Below, in pieces: positions 6,665 through 7,394 of a stretch of 7,394 nt of DNA. The notes beneath the pieces are model-generated. The model worked only from the letters and a program-made list of their open reading frames with translations. It searched no databases and was not told the DNA's origin. The stretch's first letter is position 1, and each line of letters starts with the position of its first letter. Location of the stretch: assembly GCA_002366685.1 (NCBI GenBank), contig DFBP01000302.1:5318-12711 (forward strand). The letters are read 5' to 3'. Origin of the DNA: Rhodobacterales bacterium UBA3077. Its GTDB lineage: Bacteria; Pseudomonadota; Alphaproteobacteria; Rhodobacterales; Rhodobacteraceae. The translations under genes and the position numbers were made by a program.

Positions 6665-7394
6665 TTATTTTAGCCTGTCTTTTACCAGAGACACCCAGAA
6701 TGAAGCACCAAACCCAAGCGCCTCGTCACAAAAGTCGTACTCGGCAGAATGCAGCGGTTTCGCATGATGGCCCTCGGTTCCGTTTCCGATCAACAAAAAG
6801 CACCCGGGGCGGGCAGCCGCCATATGGGCGAAATCTTCAGAAAACAGTTTAGCAGCGCAATCACTTTCAACAGCTTCTGCCCCCACAAGCGCGCGGGCAA
6901 CGTCTGCGGCCACTTTGGTTTGCTCGGCAGCATTTATTGTAGCCGGAAAGATAGTGTTATAGGTCACGCGCCCCTCTACACCGTGAGCCAGGCAAATACC
7001 TTCTACGATTTGCCTCATTTTCGCCTCTGTGGCCGCGTTGGTCTCGGGGGTGAGAGCTCGCGCATCGCCGGAAAGTGTGGCCCTTCCGGGGAGTACATTT
7101 CTCTTCCCATCGGTTTTAAATTCGGTCACCGAAACTACACCATTCTGGCTAGGATCAAGCTTGCGAGAAACAATCGTCTGCAGCGCCCCGACAATCTCTG
7201 AAGCCACAACAATTGCGTCAACGCCCATATGCGGTAATGCTGCATGACCTCCCCTTGCCTCCACCTCAATTTCAAACAGGCTTTCACTGGCTGCAATCGG
7301 CCCGGCACGGGTTGCAAACGTCCCGACCGGCATGCCGGGGATATTGTGCATACCATAAATTTCATCCACATCGAATCGCTCGAACAATCCGTCT
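6665..7394 (-). CDS. M20 family (M20D, hippurate hydrolase-like) amidohydrolase, N-terminus beyond the window
   Basis: About 243 C-terminal residues of a zinc-type amidohydrolase that normally has ~390. The frame is open to the window edge; the TTG at 7387 encodes an internal Leu in DGLFERFDVDEIYGMHNIPG, a standard M20D segment, so no start is present. Visible traits are the metal-ligand His in MHNIPG (codon 7346-7348) and the lid/dimerisation domain opening with ARGGHAALPH. TEFKTDGKRNVLP, LFSEDFAHM and the C-terminal ligand His in LHSAEYDFCDEAL follow. The first metal-binding CxH and the catalytic Glu pair would lie in the missing part. Relatives cleave N-acyl amino acids (hippurate, indole-acetyl amino acids, N-acetyl amino acids), so release of an amino acid from an amide is expected. 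It is the most upstream gene seen of a leftward operon with the racemase-like and M24 genes. Confidence 0.87.
   Translation of the reverse strand, partial: DGLFERFDVDEIYGMHNIPGMPVGTFATRAGPIAASESLFEIEVEARGGHAALPHMGVDAIVVASEIVGALQTIVSRKLDPSQNGVVSVTEFKTDGKRNVLPGRATLSGDARALTPETNAATEAKMRQIVEGICLAHGVEGRVTYNTIFPATINAAEQTKVAADVARALVGAEAVESDCAAKLFSEDFAHMAAARPGCFLLIGNGTEGHHAKPLHSAEYDFCDEALGFGASFWVSLVKDRLK

Noticed and set aside
6418..6852. 144-codon open frame on the + strand spanning the racemase-M20 junction
   Set aside because: It crosses two genes on the opposite strand whose motifs are clear, and its peptide shows no domain.

Overview
The window reads as chromosomal DNA of a proteobacterium, most likely an alphaproteobacterium. 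The basis is moderate GC content, dense Shine-Dalgarno-led genes with 4-bp ATGA overlaps, and catabolic families common in marine and soil Alphaproteobacteria. This placement comes from general protein character, not from a marker gene. No rRNA, tRNA, insertion sequence, CRISPR array or phage gene was seen. Both ends of the window cut through genes.

Layout. On the + strand, 1-528 is the 3' end of a GlpA/DAO-type FAD oxidoreductase that ends in a BFD-like [2Fe-2S] domain. It overlaps by 4 bp a second flavoprotein (525-1742). A 188-bp gap follows, holding an inverted repeat with pseudoknot potential and a possible 25-codon leader ORF with a good ribosome binding site. Next come a soluble hybrid histidine kinase starting at TTG (1931-3121) and, close behind it, a SpuC-like class III aminotransferase (to 4580). 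A perfect 11-bp inverted repeat separates this rightward set from a convergent leftward operon. Read on the - strand, that operon is an M20 amidohydrolase (partial, 7394-6665), an Asp/Glu racemase / maleate isomerase / EutA-type protein (6608-5808) and an M24 creatinase/prolidase-type hydrolase (5811-4630). The last two overlap by 4 bp.

Together the genes look like a catabolic locus for a nitrogen-containing compound. Two hydrolases (M20, M24) would release an amino compound, the racemase-fold protein would adjust stereochemistry or an isomer, the aminotransferase would remove the amino group to pyruvate, and the paired flavoproteins would oxidise an amine, opine-like or hydroxy-acid intermediate. 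The set resembles ectoine-utilisation (eut/doe) loci in containing an M24 hydrolase, an EutA-type protein and a class III aminotransferase. It differs in having an M20 enzyme in place of the aspartoacylase-type deacetylase, and an M24 enzyme that keeps all five metal ligands. The substrate is unknown. The kinase is the only regulator visible.
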